Shown in pieces: positions 1 to 6,352 of a stretch of DNA of 28,304 nt. The notes under the pieces are model-generated. The model saw only the letters and a program-made list of their open reading frames with translations, was not told where the DNA came from and made no database searches. This DNA is from Clostridium_Z sp040797585 (GTDB lineage: Bacteria; Bacillota; Clostridia; Clostridiales; Clostridiaceae), in assembly GCF_040797585.1 (NCBI RefSeq), contig NZ_JBFNEO010000007.1, forward strand, positions 1 through 28,304, in the 5' to 3' direction. The position numbers and the translations under genes are program-made. Position 1 is the stretch's first letter; every line of letters starts with the position of its first letter.

Positions 1-12
1 ATAATATATCAT

Positions 13-125
13 AGTAGATTAAGTTTAAGTTATAAGATTTTAATAAGAAATATATTATATATATTTAGAATAAAGAATAATATATATTTATAACTTAGAG
101 CTTTATAAATATATTAGGATCTACT
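13..125. repeat. Nested AT-rich inverted repeat (long hairpin)
   Basis: Three nested pairs of complementary arms lie on one axis: AGTAGAT at 13-19 with ATCTACT at 119-125, TAAGTTATAA at 26-35 with TTATAACTTA at 88-97, and ATATATTAT at 50-58 with ATAATATAT at 77-85. The whole could fold as one interrupted hairpin of about 113 nt upstream of the small ORF at 176. No protein is seen here. It may be a decayed MITE-like element, a 5' leader structure or chance in AT-rich DNA. Confidence 0.45.
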
Positions 126-175
126 AACCATATATTAGTAAATTATTAAATCATATTACCTTATGGAGGGATTAG

Positions 176-328
176 ATGATATTTTTGTTAATAGTAATTA
201 TTCTAATATCTTCTTTAGTAAAGAAATATAAGAATGATGATTTTTGTTTTATATCACATAATTTTGGAAATTCCTTAAGAAAAATATGTAGCTGTGGAAA
301 ATGTGAGACGTGCTTAGAGAATAAATAA
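176..328 (+). CDS. Small membrane-anchored protein with CxCxxCxxC tail (50 aa)
   Basis: The ORF starts at the ATG of 176, five bases after a strong GGAGGG ribosome binding site at 165-170, and encodes 50 residues. Residues 2-15 are an uninterrupted hydrophobic stretch, followed by two lysines, which suggests a single N-terminal membrane anchor with the remainder in the cytoplasm. The C-terminus carries four cysteines in CSCGKCETC (residues 38-46), spaced like a small metal or iron-sulfur site, plus one more cysteine at residue 24. A hairpin terminator follows within 20 bases, so it looks like a monocistronic transcript. I do not recognise the family and assign no function. The well-placed ribosome binding site, the cysteine cluster and the terminator argue that it is real. 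Confidence 0.6.
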   Translation: MIFLLIVIILISSLVKKYKNDDFCFISHNFGNSLRKICSCGKCETCLENK

Positions 329-346
329 TATTATATTTAATTTTAA

Positions 347-376
347 AGACTTGTATTTAAATGCAAGTCTATTTTA
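347..376 (+). terminator. Intrinsic terminator after the small cysteine protein
   Basis: AGACTTG at 347-353 pairs with CAAGTCT at 364-370, and the stem can extend inward to a TTAA loop. ATTTTATTT follows at 371-379. It sits 18 bases after the stop codon at 328. Confidence 0.6.
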
Positions 377-570
377 TTTATAATGAAACTATATATATAA
401 ATATCTATATTATTTCTTTTCTTATTAGTATAAGTCCTTTAGGAACATATATACTTAATGAAAGGTTTTATCCAGTATTAACAGTAATAATTATATGTAT
501 AACTATTGTTATTACAGAAGCTTATTTAGTAATAAAAAATACAAAAGAAAAACAAATGATTAAAAGGTAA
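361..570 (+). CDS. Doubtful two-helix membrane ORF (69 aa)
   Basis: This open frame encodes 69 residues with two hydrophobic segments (about 11-30 and 38-58) and a basic tail rich in lysine and arginine. The composition is compatible with a small membrane protein or the C-terminal end of a larger one. The only in-frame ATG (361) lies inside the 3' arm of the preceding terminator hairpin and has no ribosome binding site, and no other in-frame ATG exists until the very end. It could start at a non-ATG codon, be a truncated remnant, or not be a gene. No family recognised. Confidence 0.25.
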   Translation: MQVYFIYNETIYINIYIISFLISISPLGTYILNERFYPVLTVIIICITIVITEAYLVIKNTKEKQMIKR

Positions 571-614
571 GAATATATACTAATACACAGCCAATGAAGA
601 AGGTAGGTGATATT

Positions 615-1166
615 ATGTGCGGAAGATACTTTATAAATCTTAATACATTTAAAAAAGAGTTAGAGATGTTTCAAGGGGAAAGGTTTCCAGGAGAAGAGTC
701 TATAGTTATAACTAAGAAGGGATATATGCCTATGAAGTGGGGATTTCCTTTAAACAATGTAAATGTAATAAATGCTAGAGGAGAAACCTTAATGTCAAAG
801 CCTCTATTTAGTAAGTCCTTTGAGGAAAGAACATTAATTGTTCCTACCAGCGGATTTTATGAATGGAAGAATGGAATTAAGTATAAGGTTAAATTAAAAA
901 ATAATGAGCCTATGCTTCTTGGTGGAATATATAGTGGATTTGTAGATAATAAGGAAACTACCTATAATGCTTTTACAGTAATAACAACAGAAGCTAATGG
1001 TGCTATGGCAAAGATACATCATAGAAAGCCTATAGTGATACCAAAAGAAATTCAAGGTGATTATTTAAATAATAATATTACCATAGAAAGAATTATGGAC
1101 ATAAATAGTAAAATAGATTTTTTTATAGAAGAAGAGCAGGGTAAGGAACAACTAAGGTTGATTTAA
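615..1166 (+). CDS. SRAP-domain protein (YedK/HMCES family), 183 aa
   Basis: SOS response-associated peptidase-like (SRAP) proteins crosslink to abasic sites in single-stranded DNA through the amino-terminal cysteine exposed after removal of Met1. The start is placed at 615, not at the upstream ATG of 594, because the family requires Met-Cys-Gly-Arg at the N-terminus and AGGTGA at 605-610 is correctly spaced for it. Family residues are visible: Cys2, Asn53 in NARGET, Glu83 in SGFYEW, and His135 in the HHRKP motif, with MKWGF at 40-44. The length is slightly short of the common 200-230 residues. It stands alone on this strand with no SOS or lexA neighbour visible. A DNA-protein crosslink role is known for the family and inferred here. 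Confidence 0.9.
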   Translation: MCGRYFINLNTFKKELEMFQGERFPGEESIVITKKGYMPMKWGFPLNNVNVINARGETLMSKPLFSKSFEERTLIVPTSGFYEWKNGIKYKVKLKNNEPMLLGGIYSGFVDNKETTYNAFTVITTEANGAMAKIHHRKPIVIPKEIQGDYLNNNITIERIMDINSKIDFFIEEEQGKEQLRLI

Positions 1167-1205
1167 TTTTGGGAAAAGTTTAAAATTTCATTTTTATAAG
1201 AGTAA

Positions 1206-1241
1206 AAAGTACTATGAAATTAGGTATATTCATAGTACTTT
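1206..1241. terminator. Strong hairpin between converging genes (likely bidirectional terminator)
   Basis: Thirteen consecutive pairs join 1206-1218 (AAAGTACTATGAA) and 1229-1241 (TTCATAGTACTTT) around a 10-nt loop. Read on the minus strand the stem runs into TTTTTAC, so it best fits the end of the minus-strand acyltransferase unit. It also lies 40 bases after the SRAP stop codon on the plus strand. Confidence 0.6.
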
Positions 1242-1252
1242 CTACATAATTA

Positions 1253-1278
1253 AGATAAATTATAAATTTAATTTATCT
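1253..1278. repeat. Second hairpin in the convergent gap
   Basis: AGATAAATT at 1253-1261 pairs with AATTTATCT at 1270-1278 around an 8-nt loop. A third, bulged stem lies near 1322-1350 (ACATTACCTT with AAGGTATGT). The rest of the gap 1167-1385 shows no gene. Confidence 0.4.
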
Positions 1279-1385
1279 AAGTGGCTAATAAATTTTGGGT
1301 TTTAAAATTGATTTTATACTACAATACATTACCTTATATTAAAGGTATGTAATAATGATTCATTTTTGAAGTTTATGTTGTAGTA

Positions 1386-2501
1386 CTACTGATGAAAATC
1401 CATGGTAAGTCCATCCATAAGCCTTTCAGCTATTTCTATGATAACAATATCAGGCTTATTATTAAGAATTATATCCTTATTAAAATAATCATCCTCAAGA
1501 TCACCATATCTTGTACCCCATATATACAAAGCTTCACTAAAGTTTTGAGATAATAGTGGTTGAAGATATATGGAGAAGGAGTCTCTAAATATTACTGCCT
1601 TAGGTAGAGTCTTATCATAAGAGGCTGTTCTTATTTCTTTATCGTGATCATGATAAGCTTTATATTCATAATTAACTTTATTTTTTATAGAAGTAGAATT
1701 ATCACTAATGTGTTTATCAAGGAGTAACATAGAGGAAAGATCTCCCTTAAGTTTTGAATCATTCTGATTATAATCTATTTCTATGTTATAAGGTTTTAGG
1801 TTATATTCAGGAAGTAGTTTGCTACTCTCTTCGATAATCCTTTTATACGCAAGAGAAGCACCAATATGATTCCAGTGGCTATCTGTTCTGTGATATAGTT
1901 CTTCTTTTGATTTACTATCTATAAGATCTTTACGTAAATCTAATATGTTCACATCAGAATTATTTTTCATATAGGTAAAAAACTCATCAGTAGAATTCCT
2001 ATTTCTTATTTTAGGTTTATTAAGAGGCATATATTGAGGATATATGCTATTTTTATTTGGGGCTATAACTACCAACATCTCTATGCCATTTTTATTAAGA
2101 AATTTATTTTTTTCCTCTAAATTAATTTTAAATTTTTTTAGAGTATCTTCATTATAAGTCTTTGTACCTGAATACTGTTCTAATGTATCACTAAGATACA
2201 TCCATTGATTTTCACCAATTATAACCTTATCACTAGCTCCTAAATCAAAAAGCTTATATCTTAATAAGGAGTTAGCCTCTATAAACTTATCTCGGCTAGT
2301 GAAATTAGTAGAAATGAAGTTTTCAAAATCCTTAGTATAGTTCTTATTTATTTTATTATTTTCAAATAAACTTGGCTTTTTTATTATGTCCTCATTGGAT
2401 AAATTAATTTCCTTAGGATTTATTAAAGTTAATGTTAAAGGAGTAATTATAATTAACATAAATATTAATATAACTATTTTTTTATAAGTAGAATTTATCA
2501 T
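1386..2501 (-). CDS. AlgJ/DHHW-like SGNH-fold O-acetyltransferase partner, 371 aa
   Basis: This resembles the AlgJ/AlgX/DHHW group of SGNH-hydrolase-like proteins that work with an AlgI-type membrane acyltransferase to O-acetylate an extracellular polysaccharide. Residues 8-27 form a hydrophobic N-terminal anchor, so the catalytic domain should face outside. The expected catalytic signatures are visible: RTDSHW at 205-210 (Asp207, His209, the D-x-H-W motif) and RDSFS at 306-310 (nucleophile candidate Ser308). The start at 2501 has an AGGAGGTG site 8 bases upstream. The gene begins about 21 bases after the MBOAT stop and is almost certainly co-transcribed with it. The polymer modified cannot be told from sequence; alginate itself is unlikely in a Clostridium. 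Confidence 0.85.
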   Translation of the reverse strand: MINSTYKKIVILIFMLIIITPLTLTLINPKEINLSNEDIIKKPSLFENNKINKNYTKDFENFISTNFTSRDKFIEANSLLRYKLFDLGASDKVIIGENQWMYLSDTLEQYSGTKTYNEDTLKKFKINLEEKNKFLNKNGIEMLVVIAPNKNSIYPQYMPLNKPKIRNRNSTDEFFTYMKNNSDVNILDLRKDLIDSKSKEELYHRTDSHWNHIGASLAYKRIIEESSKLLPEYNLKPYNIEIDYNQNDSKLKGDLSSMLLLDKHISDNSTSIKNKVNYEYKAYHDHDKEIRTASYDKTLPKAVIFRDSFSIYLQPLLSQNFSEALYIWGTRYGDLEDDYFNKDIILNNKPDIVIIEIAERLMDGLTMDFHQ

Positions 2502-2522
2502 ATAAATAACACCTCCTAAGAA

Positions 2523-3947
2523 TTAAAATCTAAAGTATATAAATGGGTTGTAACTTGATGCAATCATGTATGTAATAGAAATAATAAAAATAAAGAAAAT
2601 AAAGATATCTTGTATCAGATAAAGAATAGAAGATATTTTTTTATATTTAGGTTCTATAAATTTATTAAAATATTTCACAATAGGCATTGAGAAAATTAAA
2701 GCCATAATAAGCATAATAATTACTTCTTTGTTTAATGTATGAAGTATAGAGTTTATATTAAATGAAGATAGTGAGAATAAAGATTTTATAACTTCTATAC
2801 TATTTCTAAAGCCTTCTATTCTGAAGAATACCCAACCTACCATAACCACTAATAGTGTATATGTTCTAGCTAAGATAGGATTCATTTTAGGTATATTTAT
2901 TATCTTACATCTCTCTAATATCATAAACATTCCATGAAAGCATCCCCAAATAATAAAATTCCAACTAGCACCATGCCATATACCTGTGGCAAAGAAAACA
3001 ATAAACAAGTTCAAATAAGTACGTTTAAGGCCCTTTCTATTACCACCTAGAGGAATATATAAGTAATCTCTAAACCAAGTAGATAGTGATATATGCCAAC
3101 GTCTCCAAAAATCTTGAATTCCCTTAGCTATATAGGGGTAGTTAAAGTTTTCTTTAAAAGTAAAACCAAACATATGGCCAAGACCTATAGCCATGTCAGA
3201 GTATCCTGAAAAATCATAATATATTTGAAAGGAATAACATATTATACCAAACCAAGAGGAAGCAGCATTTAAGTTATCCACATTAGAAAACATGATATCA
3301 GCAGTTTTGCCAAGGGTATTTGCAATTAAGATTTTCTTTGAAAATCCAATAATAAATCTACGAATACCCATATAGAAATCATCAAATTTGTGATTTCTTT
3401 TAAGGATTTCCGTCTCTACATCTATATACCTTACTATGGGACCAGCCACTAATTGAGGAAATAATGAAATATAAAGTCCTAGATTTAATATGTTCTTTTG
3501 AACAGGAACTTCTTTTCTATAAACATCAATAACATAAGATAGAGCTTGAAAAGTAAAGAAGGATATACCAATAGGTAAGGTTAAATTTAAAATATTAAGG
3601 TTTACATCAATATTTAATATGGAACTAAGCTTGTTTATATTGATAAATAAGAAGTTTATATATTTATAAAAGCATAATATCCCAATATCGATGACAACAG
3701 TAGAAAGCATAAAAAATAGTTTTATGCTTTTTCTTTCCTTAAACTTATCTATTAATAGAGCTAAAAAATAATTTATAATTATTTCTCCTATCATTATAAT
3801 AACGAATTTAGGTTCTCCCCAAGCATAGAATATTAAACTAACTATAAGAAGCCAAAGATTTTTAAGTTTTAACGAAGGTAATAAATAATATACTACTAAT
3901 GTTAAAGGTAAAAATAAAAATAAGAATATTACTGAAGTAAATACCAC
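2523..3947 (-). CDS. AlgI-like MBOAT O-acyltransferase, 474 aa
   Basis: This is a polytopic membrane-bound O-acyltransferase of the AlgI/DltB type, which moves an acyl group across the membrane for transfer to a surface polymer. The N-terminus (MVFTSVIFLFLFLPL) is typical of AlgI proteins. Family motifs are intact: DFSGYSDMAIG at 245-255, WRRWHISLSTWFRDY near 281-295, and GIWHGASWNF at 322-331 with the likely catalytic His325. The GTG start has an AAGGGGGA site six bases upstream. It is the first gene of a two-gene minus-strand unit with the AlgJ/DHHW-like protein and diverges from the cobalamin operon. No dlt genes or glycosyltransferases are near, so AlgI-like is a better label than DltB. 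Confidence 0.9.
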   Translation of the reverse strand: MVFTSVIFLFLFLPLTLVVYYLLPSLKLKNLWLLIVSLIFYAWGEPKFVIIMIGEIIINYFLALLIDKFKERKSIKLFFMLSTVVIDIGILCFYKYINFLFININKLSSILNIDVNLNILNLTLPIGISFFTFQALSYVIDVYRKEVPVQKNILNLGLYISLFPQLVAGPIVRYIDVETEILKRNHKFDDFYMGIRRFIIGFSKKILIANTLGKTADIMFSNVDNLNAASSWFGIICYSFQIYYDFSGYSDMAIGLGHMFGFTFKENFNYPYIAKGIQDFWRRWHISLSTWFRDYLYIPLGGNRKGLKRTYLNLFIVFFATGIWHGASWNFIIWGCFHGMFMILERCKIINIPKMNPILARTYTLLVVMVGWVFFRIEGFRNSIEVIKSLFSLSSFNINSILHTLNKEVIIMLIMALIFSMPIVKYFNKFIEPKYKKISSILYLIQDIFIFFIFIISITYMIASSYNPFIYFRF

Positions 3948-3978
3948 AGCTAATCCCCCTTAAAAATTAATTTTTGCA

Positions 3979-4007
3979 ATAAAATTTAAAATTCTTACGA
4001 AAGTCAA
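3979..4007 (-). promoter_or_regulatory. Candidate promoter of the acyltransferase pair
   Basis: On the minus strand TTGACT (4007-4002) is followed after 17 bases by TTTTAT (3984-3979), about 30 bases before the GTG start. The -35 is good and the -10 is a partial match. A TATAAT lies just upstream of it (4013-4008) but lacks a good -35. Confidence 0.4.
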
Positions 4008-4554
4008 ATTATACTATTAAAATTATTGTTTTTCAGAAGTTTGATTTTAGAAATTTAAATTATAATTGCCACTAATGTATAACTTAAGAATTCACATAGT
4101 AATCCTATAAGCTTTAACTATTATAAATGGTTAGATTATAATAGTTATAATCTATTACTTAAAGTAGAAGGTAAAGTAAAAATAGTAATAATAGGACTTT
4201 AAAGTAATTCAACAGCAATTAGGTAAATCCTTCATTAATATGAAATTAATATATAATATTATAGACTTGTAGTACAGATTGAATGGAATTTAGGGTAATT
4301 AATTTCTTAGAACAGCTAAATTTTTTTTATTGAAGTTGATTAATTTAATAGAGGTAAACTTATCTAGTAAAAAGTTAACTTTAGTTTTTTATAGTTTTAT
4401 ATTTTACTGTAACCACGGACTGAGTAAGTTTAAAATATAAACTATTTAAGTAAAAATAAAAAGAATCAACGAAGAAATTAGCTGAAAATAAGGTGGAAAT
4501 ATAGGGGAATATAGGGGAATATTCATATAATAAAAACTTTATTTCAATTTTCAA
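4008..4554. other. Gene-free spacer between divergent operons
   Basis: No credible ORF is seen in this very AT-rich stretch. It holds a palindrome at 4132-4154 (TAGATTATAA, TAG loop, TTATAATCTA), a long stem-loop at 4391-4445, and a tandem 10-base repeat ATAGGGGAAT at 4501-4510 and 4511-4520, which ends about 35 bases before the operon promoter. Confidence 0.5.
4391..4445. repeat. Long stem-loop with mixed-base loop
   Basis: Positions 4391-4406 (ATAGTTTTATATTTTA) pair with 4431-4445 (TAAAATATAAACTAT) along 15 pairs with one bulged T. They enclose a 24-nt loop containing CTGTAACCACGGACTGAG, which is more GC-rich than its surroundings. The function is unknown. It could be a regulatory RNA, a protein-binding cruciform or a mobile-element scar. 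Confidence 0.45.
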
Positions 4555-4583
4555 TTGAATCTTATGAATTGGTAATATATAAT
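4555..4583 (+). promoter_or_regulatory. Sigma-A promoter of the cobalamin operon
   Basis: TTGAAT at 4555-4560 and a perfect TATAAT at 4578-4583 are separated by 17 bases. The predicted start of transcription, near 4590, lies just before the riboswitch. Confidence 0.75.
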
Positions 4584-4604
4584 TAAAGAAAAGAGAATAT
4601 GTAG

Positions 4605-4760
4605 TTTTAGGTACTTATTATAAATAAGTTTAAAAGGGAAAGTGGTTAAAATCCACTACAGCCCCCGCTACTGTATAGGGATACGAATCTCAGAACCACT
4701 GATTAGTCAATTGGGAAGGTGAGAGGAGGATGACCCCGGAGTCAGGAGACCTGCCTATAA
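4605..4760 (+). promoter_or_regulatory. Adenosylcobalamin riboswitch aptamer
   Basis: The conserved boxes of the cobalamin riboswitch occur in order: TTTTAGGTAC near 4605, GGGAAAGTGGTTAAAATCC at 4636-4654, the B12-box core GCCCCCGC at 4661-4668 within an ACAG/CTGT stem, CCACTG at 4696-4701, GGGAAGG at 4713-4719, and AGTCAGGAGACCTGCC at 4740-4755. It lies about 20 bases after a good promoter and upstream of the whole cobalamin operon, with an intrinsic terminator downstream. The likely mode is cobalamin-induced transcription termination of synthesis and cobalt-uptake genes. A short hairpin (CCTTC at 4770-4774 with GAAGG at 4780-4784) follows the aptamer and may be a peripheral or platform element. 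Confidence 0.95.
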
Positions 4761-4850
4761 TTATGCTATCCTTCGGAGGGAAGGTTAATGGCGAGAAAAG
4801 CTAATGCTTATATTTAAAGAAAGTTAAATTAGCAATCTTGTTATGTTTAT

Positions 4851-4882
4851 AACACCTAACCCTTGAAGTTAGGTGTTTTTTT
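4851..4882 (+). terminator. Riboswitch-linked intrinsic terminator
   Basis: A perfect 10-bp stem (AACACCTAAC at 4851-4860 with GTTAGGTGTT at 4868-4877) has a 7-nt loop and runs into a T-tract ending at 4882. It lies about 90 bases after the aptamer and 390 bases before cobT. Competing upstream helices are possible: GTTAT at 4840-4844 with ATAAC at 4849-4853, and GCTAAT at 4800-4805 with ATTAGC at 4828-4833. Confidence 0.85.
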
Positions 4883-4910
4883 ATTGAAAAAATACTTATA
4901 GGATTTCAAG

Positions 4911-4981
4911 TTTAAATCTTAATTTATATTTAAATTCTTAAAGATTCTATATTTTAAGAAAGATATAAAATAAGATTTGAA
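4911..4981. repeat. AT-rich imperfect long hairpin in the cobT leader
   Basis: Positions 4911-4929 and 4963-4981 are complementary at about 17 of 19 positions. Inside them TTCTTAAA (4935-4942) pairs with TTTAAGAA (4953-4960). It lies just beyond the riboswitch terminator. Its meaning is unknown. Confidence 0.4.
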
Positions 4982-5036
4982 TTAAAAATCTACAAGGAGT
5001 AATTTAATTTTAAAGGTTAACCTACAGTTTATTTAC

Positions 5037-5066
5037 ACATATTAGTGAAGATATTCACTAATATGT
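5037..5066 (+). repeat. Perfect 13-bp hairpin in the cobT leader
   Basis: ACATATTAGTGAA at 5037-5049 pairs fully with TTCACTAATATGT at 5054-5066 around a GATA loop. AGAAATTTTATTAT follows, so it could act as a weak terminator or an RNA-stability element. Confidence 0.55.
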
Positions 5067-5107
5067 AGAAATTTTATTATATATTAAACAAATATAGAAC
5101 GAATCTT

Positions 5108-5208
5108 CCTTCAGGTGGTGTTCTTTCCACCATCTGAAGGTTAGATAGTTAATATAGGGGCGTAGCAACTGTTATCCCCCACCTTTTAAGGAGATGGGGG
5201 TGTTACAG
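5108..5208 (+). other. Tandem GC-rich hairpins in the cobT leader (structured element)
   Basis: Two strong stem-loops stand out by their GC content. The first pairs CCTTCAGGTGGTG (5108-5120) with CACCATCTGAAGG (5128-5140): 13 pairs, one of them G-U, with a 7-nt loop. The second joins CTGT/ACAG (5169-5172, 5205-5208), CCCCCA/TGGGGG (5176-5181, 5195-5200) and CCTT/AAGG (5182-5185, 5188-5191). Alternative pairings exist: GGGG at 5157-5160 with the C-run, and AGGTGG at 5113-5118 with CCACCT at 5179-5184. It resembles either a structured leader RNA or a remnant of an IS200/IS605-type palindromic element. I cannot decide between them. No known riboswitch consensus was recognised. Confidence 0.5.
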
Positions 5209-5275
5209 CTCCTAGCCATCATATAAAAAGTTAAAGTGAAGAACTTAATATTTAGCAGTTTTATTAGGAGGAGCT

Positions 5276-6352
5276 ATGAATTTACTTAATGAAACCTTAA
5301 GTACTATAAGTGGAAGTAATAAAGAATTAGAAGCCTTAGCTAAAAATTTTATTGACAATCTTTCAAAGCCTATAGGAAGTCTTGGAATCCTAGAGGATAT
5401 AGTAATTAAAATTTATGGAATGAAGGAAAAGCCAGTTAAGAGAATAAATAAAAAATCTATAATAATAATGTGCGGAGACAATGGAGTAGTAGAAGAGAAG
5501 GTTTCAGCATGTCCTCAGGAAGTTACAGCTATAGTTACAGAGAACTTTACAAAAGGAACCACAGGAGTGTGTGCTCTTTCAAGATATTATGGTAGTGATT
5601 TAACTATAGTAGATATTGGGGTTAAAAAAGAGATAAGCTTACCTAAGATTATAAATAGAAAAATAAGATATGGCACAAGAAACATGATGATAGAAGCAGC
5701 CATGACAAGGGAGGAAACCATAAAGGCTATAGAGACAGGAATAGAGATTACAAGAGACCTTGTGTCTAAGGGCTATGACCTTTTAGGTACAGGAGAGATG
5801 GGAATTGGTAACACCTCTACATCAGCAGCTGTTTTAAGTGCTCTACTAGATATTGATTCAGAAAACATAGTAGGTATGGGAGCAGGTCTTACTAAAGAAC
5901 AACATAATCATAAAAAGAATGTTATAAAAAGATCTATAGAGTTAAACAAGCCTAATAAGGATGATGTTATAGATGTTCTAAGTAAAGTAGGAGGGTTTGA
6001 TATAGCAGGCCTTTGTGGTGCATTTTTAGGAGCAGCTAGTATGAAAGTACCTATTGTAATTGACGGATTTATATCCTCTGTAGCTGCCTTATGTGCTTAT
6101 AGATTAAACCCTAAGGTTAGAGATTACATTTTTCCCTCTCATATTTCAGAGGAACCAGGAGCTAGGTACATAATGGAGGAAATGAAATTGGAACCTATGG
6201 TAAATCTAAGGATGAGGTTAGGGGAAGGGTCAGGATGTCCCTTTGCCTTTAATATAATAGAGAGTGCACTATATACAATACATAATATGGCATCCTTTAG
6301 TGAAGCAGGGGTTATAAAGGATGATTATGTGGATATAAGAGAGGGGAAATAA
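5276..6352 (+). CDS. cobT: Nicotinate-nucleotide:dimethylbenzimidazole phosphoribosyltransferase
   Basis: CobT activates the lower-ligand base by moving ribose phosphate from nicotinate mononucleotide to dimethylbenzimidazole, giving alpha-ribazole phosphate for the nucleotide loop. At 358 residues it has normal family length. Visible motifs are KPIGSLG at 31-37, CGDNGVVEEKVSACPQEVT at 66-84, GEMGIGNTSTSAA at 173-185, and LGEGSG at 315-320 containing Glu317, which matches the number of the catalytic glutamate of the Salmonella enzyme. The ATG follows AGGAGGA by three bases. It is the first gene of the operon and its stop overlaps the next start (TAATG). No dimethylbenzimidazole synthesis gene is in the window, so the base must come from elsewhere. 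Confidence 0.97.
   Translation: MNLLNETLSTISGSNKELEALAKNFIDNLSKPIGSLGILEDIVIKIYGMKEKPVKRINKKSIIIMCGDNGVVEEKVSACPQEVTAIVTENFTKGTTGVCALSRYYGSDLTIVDIGVKKEISLPKIINRKIRYGTRNMMIEAAMTREETIKAIETGIEITRDLVSKGYDLLGTGEMGIGNTSTSAAVLSALLDIDSENIVGMGAGLTKEQHNHKKNVIKRSIELNKPNKDDVIDVLSKVGGFDIAGLCGAFLGAASMKVPIVIDGFISSVAALCAYRLNPKVRDYIFPSHISEEPGARYIMEEMKLEPMVNLRMRLGEGSGCPFAFNIIESALYTIHNMASFSEAGVIKDDYVDIREGK

Noticed and set aside
594..614. Upstream ATG for the SRAP protein
   Set aside because: It would bury the essential Cys2; family chemistry requires the protein to start Met-Cys-Gly-Arg at 615.
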